The position numbers and the translations under genes are program-made. A stretch of DNA of 64,000 bases, taken from positions 12,374 through 76,373 of the forward strand of contig CAZFPL010000010.1 of assembly GCA_964521085.1 (NCBI GenBank), read 5' to 3'. Origin of the DNA: JAFGKK01 sp964521085. Lineage in GTDB: Bacteria; Chloroflexota; Anaerolineae; Anaerolineales; RBG-16-64-43. The notes below the pieces were generated by a model that had not been told where the DNA came from, ran no database searches, and saw only the letters and a list, made by a program, of their open reading frames with translations. Of this stretch, positions 44,747 through 53,827 are shown one piece after another; the stretch's first letter is position 1, and each line of letters opens with the position of its first letter.

Positions 44747-45592
44747 ATGACGGGTCTTGTGCTGGATGGAAAAGCGCTCGCCAAGCAGATCGAGGGCGAA
44801 TTGGCCATCCGCGTGCAGGCGGTCGTCGCCCGCTCCGGCGGAAAGCTACCGGTGTTGGCCGCGATCATCGTCGGCGAGGATCCGGCTTCGGTGACCTATG
44901 TCCGCATGAAGGGCAATGCCTGCAAGCGGGTGGGGATGGAATCGATCCAAATCCGCCTGCCGCAGGAGAGTACCACTCAAAATGTGCTGGACGAAATCGA
45001 CAAACTCAACGTCCATCCCTCCGTGTACGGCATCCTGATCCAGCATCCCGTTCCCAAGCAGGTCGACGAACGTCTTTGCTTCGACCGCATTGTTTTGGAG
45101 AAGGATGTGGATGGGGTGACCTGCCTGGGATTCGGGCGGATGGCGATGCAGCAACCGGCCCATGGTTCCTCGACGCCCGCCGGAATCATGCGCCTGCTTT
45201 CCCACTACAAGATTCCCCTGGAGGGTCGGCGGGCTGTGATTGTCGGCCGCAGCCCGATCCTCGGCAAGCCGCTGGCGATGATGCTGATGAACGCCAACGC
45301 CACCGTCACGGTCTGTCATTCGCGGACCATCGACCTTCCGGACGTCGTCCGCCAGGGGGATATCGTCGTCGGCGCGGTGGGGAAGGCGGAGTTCATCAAG
45401 GGCGATTGGATCAAACCGGGAGCGGTGGTGGTCGACGCCGGATACAACGAGGGCAACGTCGGGGATATCGAGCTCTCGGCGGTGATCGAAAAGTGCGCCG
45501 CATATACGCCGGTCCCCGGCGGCGTGGGGCCGATGACGATCGCGATGCTGATCACGCAAACCGTGGAGGCGGCGGAGAAGGCGACCGCCTGA
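44747..45592 (+). CDS. folD: Bifunctional methylene-THF dehydrogenase / methenyl-THF cyclohydrolase
   Basis: 281 residues from an ATG with AAGGAG eight bases upstream; the frame is open upstream but that part is not coding. It contains TYVRMKGNACKRVGME (catalytic Tyr and Lys region), ILIQHPVPKQVDER (the usual PLP is HPV here), VDGVTCLGFGRM and VIVGRSPILGKPLAMML (NADP motif), ending in PGGVGPMTIAMLI. FolD interconverts one-carbon folates in the cytoplasm, feeding the MTHFR and MetH steps encoded elsewhere in this window. A terminator follows. Confidence 0.93.
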   Translation: MTGLVLDGKALAKQIEGELAIRVQAVVARSGGKLPVLAAIIVGEDPASVTYVRMKGNACKRVGMESIQIRLPQESTTQNVLDEIDKLNVHPSVYGILIQHPVPKQVDERLCFDRIVLEKDVDGVTCLGFGRMAMQQPAHGSSTPAGIMRLLSHYKIPLEGRRAVIVGRSPILGKPLAMMLMNANATVTVCHSRTIDLPDVVRQGDIVVGAVGKAEFIKGDWIKPGAVVVDAGYNEGNVGDIELSAVIEKCAAYTPVPGGVGPMTIAMLITQTVEAAEKATA

Positions 45593-45620
45593 CGCGAACA
45601 GCTCGTCGATGGAAATTATT

Positions 45621-45648
45621 ACCGCCGGGAATAACCGGCGGTTTTTCT
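45621..45648 (+). terminator. Terminator of folD
   Basis: ACCGCCGG and CCGGCGGT around a loop of about five bases, followed by TTTTCTT. Confidence 0.88.
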
Positions 45649-45660
45649 TATCGGAAAGAG

Positions 45661-45830
45661 ATCGTCATTCCCGCGCCTGCCCCCGCGAAGCATCACCACT
45701 CGGTTTTGCTCTTTGAGTGGTGATGCTGGCGAAGCGGGGGTGTTCGTAGCGGGAATCCATGACATGCGCTACTGGAAATATTCAATAGATTCCTGGATGC
45801 CTGCTAAGGTCACGCAGGCATGACGAGCAA
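45661..45830. repeat. CGTCAT..GATGACG family repeat
   Basis: Begins ATCGTCATTCCCGCGCCTG and ends TCACGCAGGCATGACGAGC, with an internal hairpin formed by CATCACCACTC and GAGTGGTGATG. Same family as the units at 2.75 and 58.14 kb. Confidence 0.6.
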
Positions 45831-45877
45831 TTTGTATTACGCGAGGATGACACGGGTGAAAACACGCCTGGTTTTGC

Positions 45878-45907
45878 TTGACGCTGACGGGCACCGGAGG
45901 GTATACT
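45878..45907 (+). promoter_or_regulatory. Promoter of the tRNA-Gly/tRNA-CAT pair
   Basis: TTGACG and TATACT with an 18-base spacer, in the same local context (TTTTGCTTGACG) as the tRNA-Pro promoter. Confidence 0.75.
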
Positions 45908-45935
45908 CACGCGCGCCATCATTTCCAAATGGTGC

Positions 45936-46006
45936 GCGGGCGTCGCCAAGTGGCAAGGCATCAGCCTTCCAAGCTGACATCGCGGGTCCGAATCCCGTCG
46001 CCCGCT
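45936..46006 (+). tRNA. tRNA-Gly (anticodon TCC)
   Basis: 71 bases: acceptor GCGGGCG/CGCCCGC, D arm GCC..GGC, anticodon stem TCAGC/GCTGA with loop CTTCCAA, T arm GCGGG TCCGAAT CCCGT and discriminator T. CCA is not encoded. Confidence 0.93.
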
Positions 46007-46010
46007 CCTC

Positions 46011-46082
46011 GGGCCCGTAGCTCAATGGCAGAGCAGCTCCCTCATAAGGAGTTGGTTGATGGTTCGAGCCCATCCGGGCCCA
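46011..46082 (+). tRNA. tRNA with anticodon CAT (elongator Met, or Ile2)
   Basis: 72 bases: acceptor GGGCCCG/CGGGCCC, D arm GCTC..GAGC, anticodon stem GCTCC/GGAGT with loop CTCATAA, T arm GATGG TTCGAGC CCATC and discriminator A. The first pair is G-C and the anticodon stem lacks the three G-C pairs of initiators, so it is not fMet. Elongator Met is more likely; Ile2 (with lysidine) cannot be excluded. It is four bases after tRNA-Gly. Confidence 0.88.
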
Positions 46083-46089
46083 CTGCGGT

Positions 46090-46542
46090 TCACTCCCCAA
46101 AGAGATCCAACCAGATTTCGATGTCCTTCGGTTCTTCCGGAGGTTTTTCTTTTCCCGGGGAGTGTGACACGGCCCGCAATTCGCGCGCGAACTCCTCGGA
46201 GGAGAGGATTTTCGCGCCTGCGCGGCGGGCCTGGCTGCGGATCTCGGAATCCGAACTGACGACGGTGAAGTGGCGCGCGTCCTTCCGGCCGCGCAGGAAT
46301 TCGAGGATGGCGTCGTCGGCGCGCCGCGGCGGGGGGATGAAATGCGCCTTCACCATCCTCCCGGAAAGGAATTGCGGATTAGTACCGGGCCGGCCGCGGT
46401 CGAAATACACCACCATCTTGCGCCGGGAGAAGCGGCCGAACTCCTCCAGCACCTCCAGCAGTTTGCGTTCATCCTCCGGATCCGACAGCGCCAGCCCCGG
46501 GAAGGCTCCGATTAAATTATGACCGTCGATCAAATAGGGCAT
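46090..46542 (-). CDS. NYN-domain protein (YacP-like RNase fold)
   Basis: 150 residues. The fold is marked by PYLIDGHNLIGAFPGL (first catalytic Asp), VVYFDRGRPGTN and VVSSDSEIRSQARRAGA, in the usual YacP/NYN order of acidic residues. Such proteins are predicted PIN-like ribonucleases; YacP of Bacillus (Rae1) cleaves mRNA on the ribosome. A tail with acidic residues follows. The gene converges on the tRNA genes and is divergent from the LysM/LTD gene 82 bases away. Confidence 0.85.
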   Translation of the reverse strand: MPYLIDGHNLIGAFPGLALSDPEDERKLLEVLEEFGRFSRRKMVVYFDRGRPGTNPQFLSGRMVKAHFIPPPRRADDAILEFLRGRKDARHFTVVSSDSEIRSQARRAGAKILSSEEFARELRAVSHSPGKEKPPEEPKDIEIWLDLFGE

Positions 46543-46624
46543 GCGCCGATTCCTTCAGCGGAGGATTGTTGATCCGGCGCGCGGGAGGTGCTACACTGGG
46601 CATATATCGCACGCGGAGGTGACC

Positions 46625-47323
46625 ATGGCCCGACGCTGGATATTCTACCTCGCGCTGAACGTTTTGGTGTCGGCGGCGACGATGCTCGGCGTTCTTTATT
46701 TTTGGAATCGTTCGCAGCAATCCGCAACGATCGCGGTCTCCACTCCGGCCACGCAGCAGCCTCACGGGGAGCTTCCCCCGCTTCCCGCTGTTTCGCAAAC
46801 CCCTAAAACAATCCTCTATACCGTCAAAGAGGGAGATACCCTCGGCCGGATCGCGGAGCAGTTCGGGGTCACCGTGGAGGAACTGGTGGCGCTTAACAAT
46901 ATCGAGGATCCGGATTGGCTGGAACCGGGGATGACGCTGATCATTCCCGCACACGGCAAATCAGGCCAGCCCGTCTCGAACGATCCCACCGTGACCCCCC
47001 AGGAAGGGGAACAGTCCCCGTGGCCTTTTATTGAATCGGTGGTGTCCCCCGGTAATTTGTTCCTCGAGGCGGTGCGGATCACCAATCCCGGCGCGAACGC
47101 CGTCCTCACCGGCTGGCGCCTACGCGCCCCCTCCGGAGCCGAATATGTCTTCGGTGAATTTTCACTCGTCGCCCAGGGGGCGGTCCTCATTCACACCACC
47201 GAAGGAATCGACACGGCGATCGATCTGTATTGGAATCTGAAGGAAGTCGTCTGGCATTCCGGCGACGAAGTGCTGCTCCTCGATCCGCTTGGCAACCTGC
47301 GTTCGACGTATGTGATTCCATAA
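46625..47323 (+). CDS. LysM plus lamin-tail-domain envelope protein
   Basis: 232 residues from an ATG with GGAGG five bases upstream. An N-terminal membrane helix (WIFYLALNVLVSAATMLGV) comes first, then a linker, then a LysM domain (YTVKEGDTLGRIAEQFG to LEPGMTLIIPAHG, about 64-115). The C-terminus (about 140-232) is a lamin-tail-like domain: EAVRITNPGANAVLTGWRL, then AVLIHTTEGID and GDEVLLLDPLGNLRS. These domains bind the wall or other surface components. It shares no clear operon with dnaX, which starts 107 bases later. Confidence 0.82.
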   Translation: MARRWIFYLALNVLVSAATMLGVLYFWNRSQQSATIAVSTPATQQPHGELPPLPAVSQTPKTILYTVKEGDTLGRIAEQFGVTVEELVALNNIEDPDWLEPGMTLIIPAHGKSGQPVSNDPTVTPQEGEQSPWPFIESVVSPGNLFLEAVRITNPGANAVLTGWRLRAPSGAEYVFGEFSLVAQGAVLIHTTEGIDTAIDLYWNLKEVVWHSGDEVLLLDPLGNLRSTYVIP

Positions 47324-47430
47324 ATCGGAGTCCCCGCTCTCCCCGGCGAACGCGAAAACCGCGCGGGGAGGAGGAAAGGGGTCTGTTCAGAACCGTACCC
47401 CTCTGCTACACTACCGCCCCGGAGCAAATC

Positions 47431-49050
<1,620 letters not shown>

Positions 49051-49066
49051 GGAGATTCTCAGACCC

Positions 49067-49384
49067 ATGGGAAAACAACACAAGCCGGCCTTTCCCGGCG
49101 GGAACGCACCCGGCATGATGGCGCAACTCGCGCGGCTGCAAGAGGAAATGCAGCGCGCCCAGCGCGAACTGGAGGAGGAAACAGTCACCGCAACCTCCGG
49201 CGGCGGAGCGGTCACGATCGTGATGACCGGCGGGCAACAGGTCCGTTCCGTGAAGGTCGCGGCGGAAGTTCTGCAGCAGGCCGACCCCGACCTGTTGGGG
49301 GATATGCTGACGGCCGCATTCAACCAAGCCGTGAAGGCTTCCAAAGATCTTGCCCAGCAGAAACTCGGGCCCCTCATGCCGTGA
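49067..49384 (+). CDS. YbaB/EbfC-family nucleoid-associated protein
   Basis: 105 residues, the usual size. A coiled-coil N-terminal segment (MAQLARLQEEMQRAQRELEEE) is followed by TATSGGGAVTIVMTGGQQV, typical of the family, and a C-terminal helix. EbfC binds DNA and is often co-transcribed with dnaX and recR, as here. Its stop overlaps the GTG of recR. A Pro/Gly/Lys-rich extension precedes the coil. Confidence 0.93.
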   Translation: MGKQHKPAFPGGNAPGMMAQLARLQEEMQRAQRELEEETVTATSGGGAVTIVMTGGQQVRSVKVAAEVLQQADPDLLGDMLTAAFNQAVKASKDLAQQKLGPLMP

Positions 49385-49986
49385 CCCTTCCCAAACCCGT
49401 ATTTCGTTTGATTGAGCAGTTCCAACGCCTGCCCGGCATAGGTCCCAAGACGGCCTCGCGCCTGGTCTACCATCTGTTGCGCGTCCCGGAAGAACAGGCG
49501 CACACCTTGGGCGAAGCGCTGCTCGAACTGCGGGAGCAGACCCGCTTTTGCTCGACGTGCTTCAATATCACCGACACCGCCACCGATCCGTGCGCGGTCT
49601 GCCGCGACGAACGCCGAGACGGGTCGATTTTGTGTGTGGTGGAAGCGCCGCTGGACGTGCAAGCGATCGAGCGCGCCCAGGGATTCAAAGGCCGCTATCA
49701 CGTGTTGCACGGCGCCATTTCGCCGGTGGAGGGAATCGGGCCGGAAAACCTCAAGATCGGCGAGCTGGTCGCGCGCGTCCGCGCCGGCGGCGTGCAGGAG
49801 GTGATCCTGGCCACCAATCCCTCGATGGAGGGCGAGGCCACGGCGATGTACATCCACCGGCAGCTGCAGGGCCTTCCGGTAAAGGTGACCCGCCTGGCGC
49901 GCGGCCTTCCGGTCGGCGGCGATTTGGAATACGCCGATGACACCACGCTGGCCAAAGCACTCGAAGGCCGGAGTGCGATGCCATGA
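49381..49986 (+). CDS. recR: Recombination mediator RecR
   Basis: 201 residues from a GTG that overlaps the ybaB stop (GTGA). Helix-hairpin-helix region LPGIGPKTASRLVYHLL, zinc cysteines in CSTCFNITDTATDPCAVC and a Toprim domain ILCVVEAPLDVQAIE complete the family plan. RecR works with RecF/RecO to load RecA on gaps. The order dnaX-ybaB-recR is conserved in many bacteria. Confidence 0.95.
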   Translation: MTLPKPVFRLIEQFQRLPGIGPKTASRLVYHLLRVPEEQAHTLGEALLELREQTRFCSTCFNITDTATDPCAVCRDERRDGSILCVVEAPLDVQAIERAQGFKGRYHVLHGAISPVEGIGPENLKIGELVARVRAGGVQEVILATNPSMEGEATAMYIHRQLQGLPVKVTRLARGLPVGGDLEYADDTTLAKALEGRSAMP

Positions 49987-50029
49987 TGGATGGATGCGTT
50001 TCTACTCCATAAGCAATAATCCGTTTTCC

Positions 50030-50057
50030 TTGACTTTATTAATCGATCCCATATAAT
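50030..50057 (+). promoter_or_regulatory. Strong promoter of the cysK leader
   Basis: TTGACT and TATAAT with a 16-base spacer. It starts a transcript at about 50064, some 230 bases before the cysK ATG. Confidence 0.8.
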
Positions 50058-50063
50058 GGGAGC

Positions 50064-50228
50064 AAGATCAGCCCTATGAAAAACTTCACCGGTTCGGTCG
50101 CTTGCATGTGTATCTGTCTTGGCCAGGGACGGAGGTCTCTCGCTTAGGCTTTTGCACGCGTGGAACCGGGCACCATTCGATAGGCGAAGGCAACCGTCTC
50201 CTGGATTATGAGAGGCGGTTTGTTTTTT
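50064..50228 (+). ncRNA. Structured cysK-cysE leader ending in an intrinsic terminator (class unknown)
   Basis: After the promoter, a long helix is formed by CCGGTTC (50089-50095) with GAACCGG (50163-50169), continued by CGCTTGCA with TGCACGCG, enclosing GACGGAGG and a small hairpin. Then comes the terminator at 50192-50228. GACGG (50129-50133) could pair with CCGTC of the terminator stem, giving an antiterminator form. TGGAACCG resembles the T-box element and TGCA could be a Cys specifier, but the usual T-box antiterminator helices are not found, so a different riboswitch or a T-box variant is possible. The nearby sulfur genes point to a cysteine-related signal. Confidence 0.6.
50192..50228 (+). 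terminator. Terminator in the cysK leader
   Basis: AACCGTCTC and GAGGCGGTT (one G-U pair) with an 11-base loop and TGTTTTTT after it. It lies before the coding region, as in regulated leaders. Between it and the start is a C/T-rich palindrome (50229-50280). Confidence 0.85.
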
Positions 50229-50292
50229 AACCCCTCCTCCCACCCTCTCCCCACATTGGGGAGGGGACAGGGGAGGGGCAGGAAAGGGAAAT

Positions 50293-51225
50293 ATGAAAAT
50301 CGCAAATTCGGTTACGGACTTGGTTGGAAATACACCCCTTGTGAGGATCCACCGGCTGGCCGCGGGAGCGAAGGCGGAAGTGGCCGCCAAACTGGAGTTC
50401 TACAATCCGGCGCATTCCGTAAAGGACCGCATCGGCGTCGCGATGATCGACGCCGCCGAGAAAGCGGGCAGGATCAAACCGGACACGATCGTCCTCGAGC
50501 CGACCAGCGGGAACACCGGAATCGCGCTGGCGATGGTATGCGCCGCGCGCGGGTACCGCTGCGCCCTGACGATGCCGGAGACGATGAGCCGCGAACGGAG
50601 GATGCTCCTGCGCGCGTATGGCGCCGACCTGATCCTGACCCCCGGCAGCGAGGGCATGGCCGGGGCGATCCGCAAGGCCGAGGAACTGGCGAAAGCCGAC
50701 CCGCGCTACTTCATCCCGCAGCAGTTCGAAAATCCCGCCAATCCGGAAATCCACCGCCGCACGACGGCCGAGGAGATCTGGCGCGATACCGACGGCAAGG
50801 TGGATATTCTCGTCGCAGGGGTGGGCACCGGCGGGACGATCACCGGCGTGGGCGAAGCTCTCAAGGCGCACAATTCAACCGTCCGGATCGTGGCGGTCGA
50901 GCCCGACGCGTCCCCGGTGCTTTCCGGCGGAAACAAGGGGCCGCATCCGCTTCAGGGAATCGGAGCCGGATTCGTTCCGGCCGTTCTCAACACGAAAATC
51001 TACGACGAGGTCATCCGTGTCACCGGCGAGGACGCCTTTGCCACCGCCCGCCGGGCAGCGCGCGAGGAGGGCTTGCTGGTGGGAATCTCCTCCGGAGCGG
51101 CGTTGTGGGCCGCGCTGCAGGTGGCGGAACGCGCGGAGAATGCCGGAAAGCTGATCGTGGTGATCATCCCGTCGTTCGGCGAACGCTATCTGAGCACACC
51201 GCTGTTCTCGGATTTGGCGGAGTGA
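50293..51225 (+). CDS. cysK: Cysteine synthase (O-acetylserine sulfhydrylase)
   Basis: 310 residues. PLP fold type II: SVTDLVGNTPLVRIHRL at the start, the catalytic Lys in NPAHSVKDRIGVAMI, the substrate loop EPTSGNTGIALAM, the phosphate loop GVGTGGTITGVGEAL and the C-terminal SSGAALWAAL. It makes cysteine from O-acetylserine and sulfide. It lies upstream of cysE, which makes the acetylserine; the two proteins form the cysteine synthase complex in many bacteria. The gene is downstream of a structured leader with a terminator. Confidence 0.95.
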   Translation: MKIANSVTDLVGNTPLVRIHRLAAGAKAEVAAKLEFYNPAHSVKDRIGVAMIDAAEKAGRIKPDTIVLEPTSGNTGIALAMVCAARGYRCALTMPETMSRERRMLLRAYGADLILTPGSEGMAGAIRKAEELAKADPRYFIPQQFENPANPEIHRRTTAEEIWRDTDGKVDILVAGVGTGGTITGVGEALKAHNSTVRIVAVEPDASPVLSGGNKGPHPLQGIGAGFVPAVLNTKIYDEVIRVTGEDAFATARRAAREEGLLVGISSGAALWAALQVAERAENAGKLIVVIIPSFGERYLSTPLFSDLAE

Positions 51226-51230
51226 TGATG

Positions 51231-51387
51231 CGACCATCGACGGTCGACTATCGACCATCGAAAAGCTGCCCATAGACGTTGGACGATGGACCACGGCCGG
51301 TCCTGGCAGTTGTGGTGTTGCTCGCCTATTTACCAAAAACCAATGGAGAAAAACCATCGGCGATGGTCCATGGTCTATGGTCGACCG
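51231..51387. repeat. GACCAT/ATGGTC element between cysK and cysE
   Basis: An imperfect inverted element: the left part has CGACCATCGACGG, CTATCGACCATCG and GACGATGGACCACGG; the right part has CGATGGTCCATGGTC and TATGGTCGACCG. The centre contains TTACCAAAAACCAATGG, also seen in the copy at 63.17 kb. It separates two genes that are otherwise a natural operon. Confidence 0.7.
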
Positions 51388-51429
51388 TTCTCGATCTTGA
51401 AGTGCACAAACAATATTTTAGGAGCAGGC

Positions 51430-52131
51430 ATGTTAAAAACGATTCAACGTGATATCAAGTCCGTCTTCGCCCGCGATCCGGCCGCACGCAGCCTGCTGGA
51501 AGTGCTGACGTGCTACCCCGGCCTGCACGCTGTGTGGGGTCACCGGGTCGCGCATTGGTTTTGGATCCATGGTTTTAAATTGATCGGCCGGATCATCTCG
51601 CAGGTCGTGCGCGGTTTTACGGGGATCGAAATCCATCCCGGCGCGCAGATCGGACCCGGTCTGTTCATCGACCATGGCATGGAAGTGGTGATCGGCGAGA
51701 CTTCCGAGATCGGCGAGGATGTCACGCTGTATCACGGCGTCACCCTCGGCGGCACCAGCATCATCAAGGGCAAGCGCCATCCCACCCTCGGCGACGGAGT
51801 GGTGGTCGGGACGGGCGCGAAGATTCTCGGCGCAATCACCGTCGGCGAGAGCAGCCGGGTGGGGGCGAATGCCGTGGTGGTGCGTTCGGTACCGCCGGAT
51901 TCGGTCGTGGTCGGCGTGCCGGGCGAGATCGTCGTCCGCTCGCGGCCGCGCCCCGATGTCCACACGCCCGACCTCGAGCACTCGCAGATGCCGGACGTGC
52001 TGGGCGAAGCGCTGCAGGAGCTGATAAAACGGGTCGGCGAACTGGAAGGCCGGGTGAACGGGCACGCCCATCCATCGCACGTCCGCACGCTGGATCACGG
52101 AGTCTGGAGTGGGGAGGATTTTCAAATCTGA
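51430..52131 (+). CDS. cysE: Serine O-acetyltransferase
   Basis: 233 residues from an ATG with AGGAG five bases upstream. A short N-terminal helical domain is followed by the hexapeptide left-handed beta-helix: GIEIHPGAQIGPGLFIDHG, then GVTLGGTSIIKGKRHPTLG, then GAKILGAITVGESSRVGAN, VPPDSVVVGVPG. The catalytic His (IDHGMEVVIGE) and the Lys-Arg-His-Pro loop are present. It uses acetyl-CoA to make O-acetylserine. The C-terminal tail is longer than in the shortest family members and ends in a Phe-Gln-Ile, similar to the Ile-ending tail that docks into CysK. Confidence 0.94.
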   Translation: MLKTIQRDIKSVFARDPAARSLLEVLTCYPGLHAVWGHRVAHWFWIHGFKLIGRIISQVVRGFTGIEIHPGAQIGPGLFIDHGMEVVIGETSEIGEDVTLYHGVTLGGTSIIKGKRHPTLGDGVVVGTGAKILGAITVGESSRVGANAVVVRSVPPDSVVVGVPGEIVVRSRPRPDVHTPDLEHSQMPDVLGEALQELIKRVGELEGRVNGHAHPSHVRTLDHGVWSGEDFQI

Positions 52132-52142
52132 GCGCTGTCCTA

Positions 52143-52250
52143 ACTCTCTCACCCCCGTCCCCTCTCCCCCTTCCCCTTACGGGGAAAGGGGAGAGGGGTG
52201 CCTAAGCCCTGTGTTCTTCAGGGCGAAGGCGGGGAGAGGGGGTTAGGACT
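52143..52250. repeat. C/T-rich palindromic repeat before the metY promoter
   Basis: CTCTCACCCCCGTCCCCTCTCCCC and complementary GGGGAAAGGGGAGAGGG and GGGGAGAGGGGGTTAGG blocks, related to those at 22.24 and 50.23 kb. It may act as a loose terminator for cysE, since no T-run hairpin is otherwise present. Confidence 0.55.
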
Positions 52251-52257
52251 GCTTATC

Positions 52258-52287
52258 TTGACACGCTTTGCGCCGGTATGATATAAG
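52258..52287 (+). promoter_or_regulatory. Promoter of the metY riboswitch transcript
   Basis: TTGACA with TATAAG and an 18-base spacer; TG two bases before the -10 makes it an extended -10 element. Confidence 0.8.
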
Positions 52288-52315
52288 CGCGTCCAACAAC
52301 CGCATACGCAAAGCG

Positions 52316-52435
52316 CTCTTATCCAGAGAGGCGGAGGGACCGGCCCGATGAAGCCTCGGCAACCAGCGGAAACGCAGGTGCCAATTCCGGCAGCAGGGAT
52401 GACTCGTTGAGTCATCCGAATCTGAAAGATGAGAG
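52316..52435 (+). ncRNA. SAM-I (S-box) riboswitch upstream of metY
   Basis: P1 is CTCTTATC with GATGAGAG. The core AGAGAGGCGGAGGGACCGGC, then GATGAAGCCTCGGCAACC is identical to that of the metH riboswitch; GCAGGTGCCAA and TCCGGCAG follow, and the fourth helix here is extended (GGATGACTCGTTGAGTCATCC). Confidence 0.95.
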
Positions 52436-52455
52436 GGCAGTGAAATATTAAGTTC

Positions 52456-52491
52456 ACCGCCTCTTCTTTCGGAAGAGGCGGTTTGTTTTTT
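52456..52491 (+). terminator. Terminator of the metY SAM-I riboswitch
   Basis: ACCGCCTCTTC and GAAGAGGCGGT around a five-base loop, followed by TTGTTTTTT. Confidence 0.92.
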
Positions 52492-52535
52492 AGGACGGGA
52501 GAGCGGCGCGTAACGGTAATCTCAAAGGAGGAACA

Positions 52536-53825
52536 ATGACACAGGAAACATCACGCAAGTTCGGTTTCACCACCCGGCAGTTGCATGCCGGGCAGAAGGC
52601 GGATCCAACCACCGGCGCCCGCGCGGTGCCGATCTACCAGACCACGTCGTACGCGTTCCGCGATACGGCGCACGCGGCGCGGCTGTTCGCTCTGGAGGAG
52701 CCGGGGAACATCTATTCCCGGATCATGAATCCGACCAACGACGTTTTCGAGCAGCGCATCGCCGATCTGGAGGGTGGAGTGGGAGCGCTCGCGGCGTCCT
52801 CCGGCCACGCGGCTCAAACAATGACCGTGCTTGCCCTGTGTGCGGCGGGGGATCATATCGTCTCTGCTTCCACGCTCTACGGCGGGACGTACAACCAATT
52901 CAATTACACTTTTCCCCGGTTGGGGATCGAGGCGACGTTCGTGGATCCCGCCGATCCGGAGAGTTTCCGCCGCGCCATCCGCCCCAATACGAAAATCCTC
53001 TACGGCGAGACGCTCGGCAATCCGCGGATCAACGTATTCCCGTTCGAGGAAGTGTCCAAGATCGCCCGTGAGAATCGGATCCCGCTCGTGATCGACAACA
53101 CCTTCGCCACGCCGTATCTGTGCCGCCCGTTCGAATGGGGCGCGAACATCGTCCTCCATTCGACGACCAAGTTCATCGGCGGCCATGGCACGACGATCGG
53201 CGGTGTGATCGTCGACGGTGGGAATTTCGATTGGAGCGCCTCGGGGCGGTTCGCAAGTTTCACGCAGCCGGATCCTTCGTATCACGGACTCGCGTTCGCA
53301 TCCCTTGGCCCGGCGGCGTTCATCACCAAAGCGCGGGTGCAGATCCTGCGCGATATCGGCGCGTGCCAGGCGCCTTTCAATTCATTCCTTCTACTGCAAG
53401 GATTGGAAACACTCAGCCTGCGCATGGATCGGCATGTCGCGAACGCCCGGAAGGTGGCGGAGTTCCTGGAAGCGCATCCGAAGTCCGCCGGGGTGGCTTA
53501 TCCCGGGTTGAAAAGCCATCCGGATTACGCCCGATCGAAAAAGTACGTACCCAAAGGGCCGGGCGCGATCATGGGCTTCGGGGTCAAGGGCGGATTGGAC
53601 GCGGGCAGGAAATTCATCGACAGTCTGCAGCTCTTCAGCCACCTGGCCAACGTCGGCGACGCCAAGAGTCTGGCGATCCATCCCGCCAGCACGACCCACG
53701 CCCAACTCAGCCCGCAAGAGCAGCAGGCGGCGGGCGTAACCCCGGATTTCATCCGGCTCAGCATCGGGATCGAGGACATCGACGACATCCTCTGGGATCT
53801 GGATCAGGCGCTGGGGAAGGGCTGA
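52536..53825 (+). CDS. metY: O-acetylhomoserine aminocarboxypropyltransferase/sulfhydrylase
   Basis: 429 residues, longer than cystathionine gamma-synthase, as usual for this enzyme. GFTTRQLHAGQKADPTTGA at the start; the PLP lysine is in LHSTTKFIGGHGTTIGGV; SAMe-type C-terminal segment RLSIGIEDIDDILWDLDQAL. It makes homocysteine from O-acetylhomoserine and sulfide. AAGGAGG lies five bases before the ATG. The SAM-I riboswitch upstream shuts it when SAM is high. Its product feeds MetH and the homocysteine methyltransferase. Confidence 0.94.
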   Translation: MTQETSRKFGFTTRQLHAGQKADPTTGARAVPIYQTTSYAFRDTAHAARLFALEEPGNIYSRIMNPTNDVFEQRIADLEGGVGALAASSGHAAQTMTVLALCAAGDHIVSASTLYGGTYNQFNYTFPRLGIEATFVDPADPESFRRAIRPNTKILYGETLGNPRINVFPFEEVSKIARENRIPLVIDNTFATPYLCRPFEWGANIVLHSTTKFIGGHGTTIGGVIVDGGNFDWSASGRFASFTQPDPSYHGLAFASLGPAAFITKARVQILRDIGACQAPFNSFLLLQGLETLSLRMDRHVANARKVAEFLEAHPKSAGVAYPGLKSHPDYARSKKYVPKGPGAIMGFGVKGGLDAGRKFIDSLQLFSHLANVGDAKSLAIHPASTTHAQLSPQEQQAAGVTPDFIRLSIGIEDIDDILWDLDQALGKG

Positions 53826-53827
53826 GA

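Noticed and set aside
46011..46082. Initiator tRNA-fMet
   Set aside because: The first base pair is G-C and the anticodon stem lacks the G-C triplet of initiators.
50089..50180. T-box riboswitch call for the cysK leader
   Set aside because: TGGAACCG, a TGC triplet and the cysK context fit, but the paired arms needed for the T-box antiterminator were not found and the same bases form a long helix. Kept as an unassigned leader.
51231..51387. CRISPR array made of GACCAT units
   Set aside because: Units are short, degenerate and inverted, with no constant repeat length, unique spacers or cas genes.
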